A DNA stretch of 64,000 nucleotides, from NCBI RefSeq assembly GCF_021738965.1, contig NZ_JAKKOQ010000007.1:157620-221619 (forward strand). The letters run 5' to 3'. This document shows, in pieces, positions 62,831-64,000 of the stretch. Under the pieces are notes generated by a model. The model was given only the letters and a program-made list of their open reading frames with translations. It was not told the origin of the DNA and ran no database searches. The translations under genes were made by a program, and so were the position numbers. Origin of the DNA: Gordonia zhenghanii. Its GTDB lineage: Bacteria > Actinomycetota > Actinomycetes > Mycobacteriales > Mycobacteriaceae. Positions within the stretch are counted from its first letter, which is position 1. The number at the start of each line of letters is the position of its first letter.

Positions 62831-64000
62831 TTACGCGGGCCGGTAGGGGACCGAGTCGCTGACGAGTTCGTCGATCGCGATGCCGTGTCCGAGCATCGGG
62901 AACGCACGCTGCGAACACGCAGGGCGGTCGCAGACCTTGCACCCGGCGCCTATCGGGACGACCGTGCGCGGATCTGAGAGGTTGATTCCCGTCGTATAGA
63001 CGAGTTCGTCGGCGTGCGCGAGATCGCAGCCCAGCCCGATCGCGAACTCGCCGGTCGTCGACAGGTGGCTCCCCGCCGCGATGTCTGTGGTGCGCGCGAG
63101 CCAGAAGTACTTGCGGCCGTCGGGCATCTCGGAGACCTGTGTGTGAATGCGTCCTGGCATCGAGAACGCGTCGTGTACCACCCAGAGTGGGCAGTTGCCG
63201 CCGACGCGCGAAAAGTGGAACGCCGTCGCGGACTGTCTCTTGGAGATGTTCCCGGCGCGATCGACCCGGACAAAAATGAAGGGGATCCCGCGATCGCCGG
63301 GACGCTGCAGCGTCGACAGTCGGTGACAGACCGTCTCGAAACCGACTTCGAACCGTCGTGCCAGCAGACCCACGTCGTAGCGCAATTCGCGTGCCGTGGA
63401 CGCGAACAGGCCATAGGGGAGGACGAGTGCACCAGCGAAGTAGTTCGCCAACCCGACCCGTAAGACTGCTCGAGACGTTTCGGCGACCGTTGAGGCGGCG
63501 ATCAGAGCGTCGATCTGTTCGGCGTGCGACAGCAGCGCCAACTGGGTAGCCAGTTGGAATGCGCGCTGGCCGGCGGTGAGGCGTCGCGCCAGCGTGACGG
63601 TTGCCGACTCCGGATCGAATCGCCGTTTCGCCGTCGACGGATCCGTCGACGAGCCGATCGTGACCCGGATCCCGTAGACGTCGTCGAGGTGCTGCGCCAA
63701 CTGCAGATCGAGGCCGCCGACCGTGAACCCAGCATCGATGAACAGATGCTCGGCAGCGGTGTCGAGTTCGGTGATGTGGTTCCGGCGGTCGTAAAAATAG
63801 TCCCGGACCTGTTCGAATGGAGTCATCGGGACATCGGGAGGTGCAGTGTCGGCGGACCGCTGGTCCTCGAGCGCGGTCGTCGCCGCAGTGAGCCTGCGAT
63901 TCAGGTTCACCAGTGTCCGCCCGACCGATGGCATGCGGGAGACGAGTTCCGTGATCTCCGCGCGGTCGGCCGATTCGCCGTGTGACAGGAGAGCGTCCGC
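62831..64000 (-). CDS. RamB/PrpR-like short-chain fatty acyl regulator, N-terminus beyond window
   Basis: The frame stays open to the window end, so 390 residues are seen and the N-terminal XRE helix-turn-helix (about 80 residues) is missing. The upstream codons (ending ITELVSR) continue the typical ELVS...RTLVNLNRR region. A central M78/IrrE-like part includes RLTAGQRAFQLATQLALLSH. The C-terminal domain has FHFSRVGGNCPLWVVHDAFS, and the cysteine motif GCKVCDRPACSQRAFPML matches the iron-sulfur site described for PrpR. Such proteins regulate glyoxylate, acetate or methylcitrate genes in response to acyl-CoA. An internal ATG at 63934 is not the true start. Confidence 0.85.
   Translation of the reverse strand, partial: ADALLSHGESADRAEITELVSRMPSVGRTLVNLNRRLTAATTALEDQRSADTAPPDVPMTPFEQVRDYFYDRRNHITELDTAAEHLFIDAGFTVGGLDLQLAQHLDDVYGIRVTIGSSTDPSTAKRRFDPESATVTLARRLTAGQRAFQLATQLALLSHAEQIDALIAASTVAETSRAVLRVGLANYFAGALVLPYGLFASTARELRYDVGLLARRFEVGFETVCHRLSTLQRPGDRGIPFIFVRVDRAGNISKRQSATAFHFSRVGGNCPLWVVHDAFSMPGRIHTQVSEMPDGRKYFWLARTTDIAAGSHLSTTGEFAIGLGCDLAHADELVYTTGINLSDPRTVVPIGAGCKVCDRPACSQRAFPMLGHGIAIDELVSDSVPYRPA

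Overview
This is a high-GC actinobacterial chromosome segment, most likely from a mycolic-acid-containing genus (Mycobacteriales). Gordonia or a close relative is my best guess. The reasons are the many GTG starts and leaderless genes, the gene order, and a dispersed GGTCTCGACTCCGCTCGACC-type repeat that I associate with that group. From about 17 kb to 55 kb the genes recur in nearly the order of the Mycobacterium tuberculosis Rv3336c-Rv3296 region as I remember it: trpS, yihY, (dacB), sdhBADC, cdd, deoA, add, an Rv3311-like gene, upp, pmmB, deoD, two amidohydrolase/hydratase genes, Rv3304-like, lpdA, glpD, lhr. A sigK-rskA-dipZ block and a type VII secretion-like pair are inserted. It is mostly a housekeeping and nucleoside-salvage region, with a few accessory insertions.

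Layout. 0-10 kb: a truncated Abi-family (HEPN-type) gene with a divergent terminator-ended small RNA candidate; peptide deformylase; an SOS-controlled dnaE2; divergent citA and a helix-turn-helix/citrate synthase fusion; trmL; a 49-aa ORF behind three hairpins; folD-DUF3017; a SnoaL-like gene. 10-20 kb: metY-metX under a SAM-IV riboswitch; a sodium/solute symporter with its 43-aa small subunit and a possible leader peptide; an MFS exporter; exonuclease III, trpS, yihY, DD-carboxypeptidase. 20-30 kb: succinate dehydrogenase operon and cdd-deoA-add salvage genes around a DtxR/IdeR-like box; a glycerophosphodiesterase; an Rv3311-like acidic protein. 30-35 kb: a SigK module in which a Met/Ser/Pro-rich lipoprotein, sigK-rskA and dipZ each have a matching ECF promoter; an EspC-like/NlpC-P60 pair; upp.

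35-50 kb: a YoaK-like protein; the pnp-pmmB-membrane protein operon; enoyl-CoA hydratase and M20 amidohydrolase; a gamma-glutamylcyclotransferase-like protein; lpdA; an MFS transporter; a one-gene cassette (AbiEi/DUF559-like) between 59-bp inverted repeats; an ArsR-SRPBCC pair; divergent glpK and glpD. 50-64 kb: lhr helicase carrying repeat-encoded inserts; a cobalamin riboswitch upstream of cbtB-cbtA and a degenerate histidine-phosphatase-like gene; an unknown gene; a beta-lactamase-family hydrolase; an acyl-CoA dehydrogenase with a KstR-like box; a homopolymer G/C tract; an EthA-like monooxygenase divergent from a PucR-type regulator; and a RamB/PrpR-like regulator cut by the window end.

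Functional themes are nucleoside salvage (cdd, deoA, add, pnp, pmmB, upp), central carbon and respiration (two citrate synthases, sdhCDAB, glpK/glpD), methionine biosynthesis under SAM control, cobalt import under B12 control, and envelope or redox functions (SigK regulon, DipZ, DD-carboxypeptidase, NlpC/P60). I saw no tRNA, rRNA, CRISPR array or recognisable transposase.
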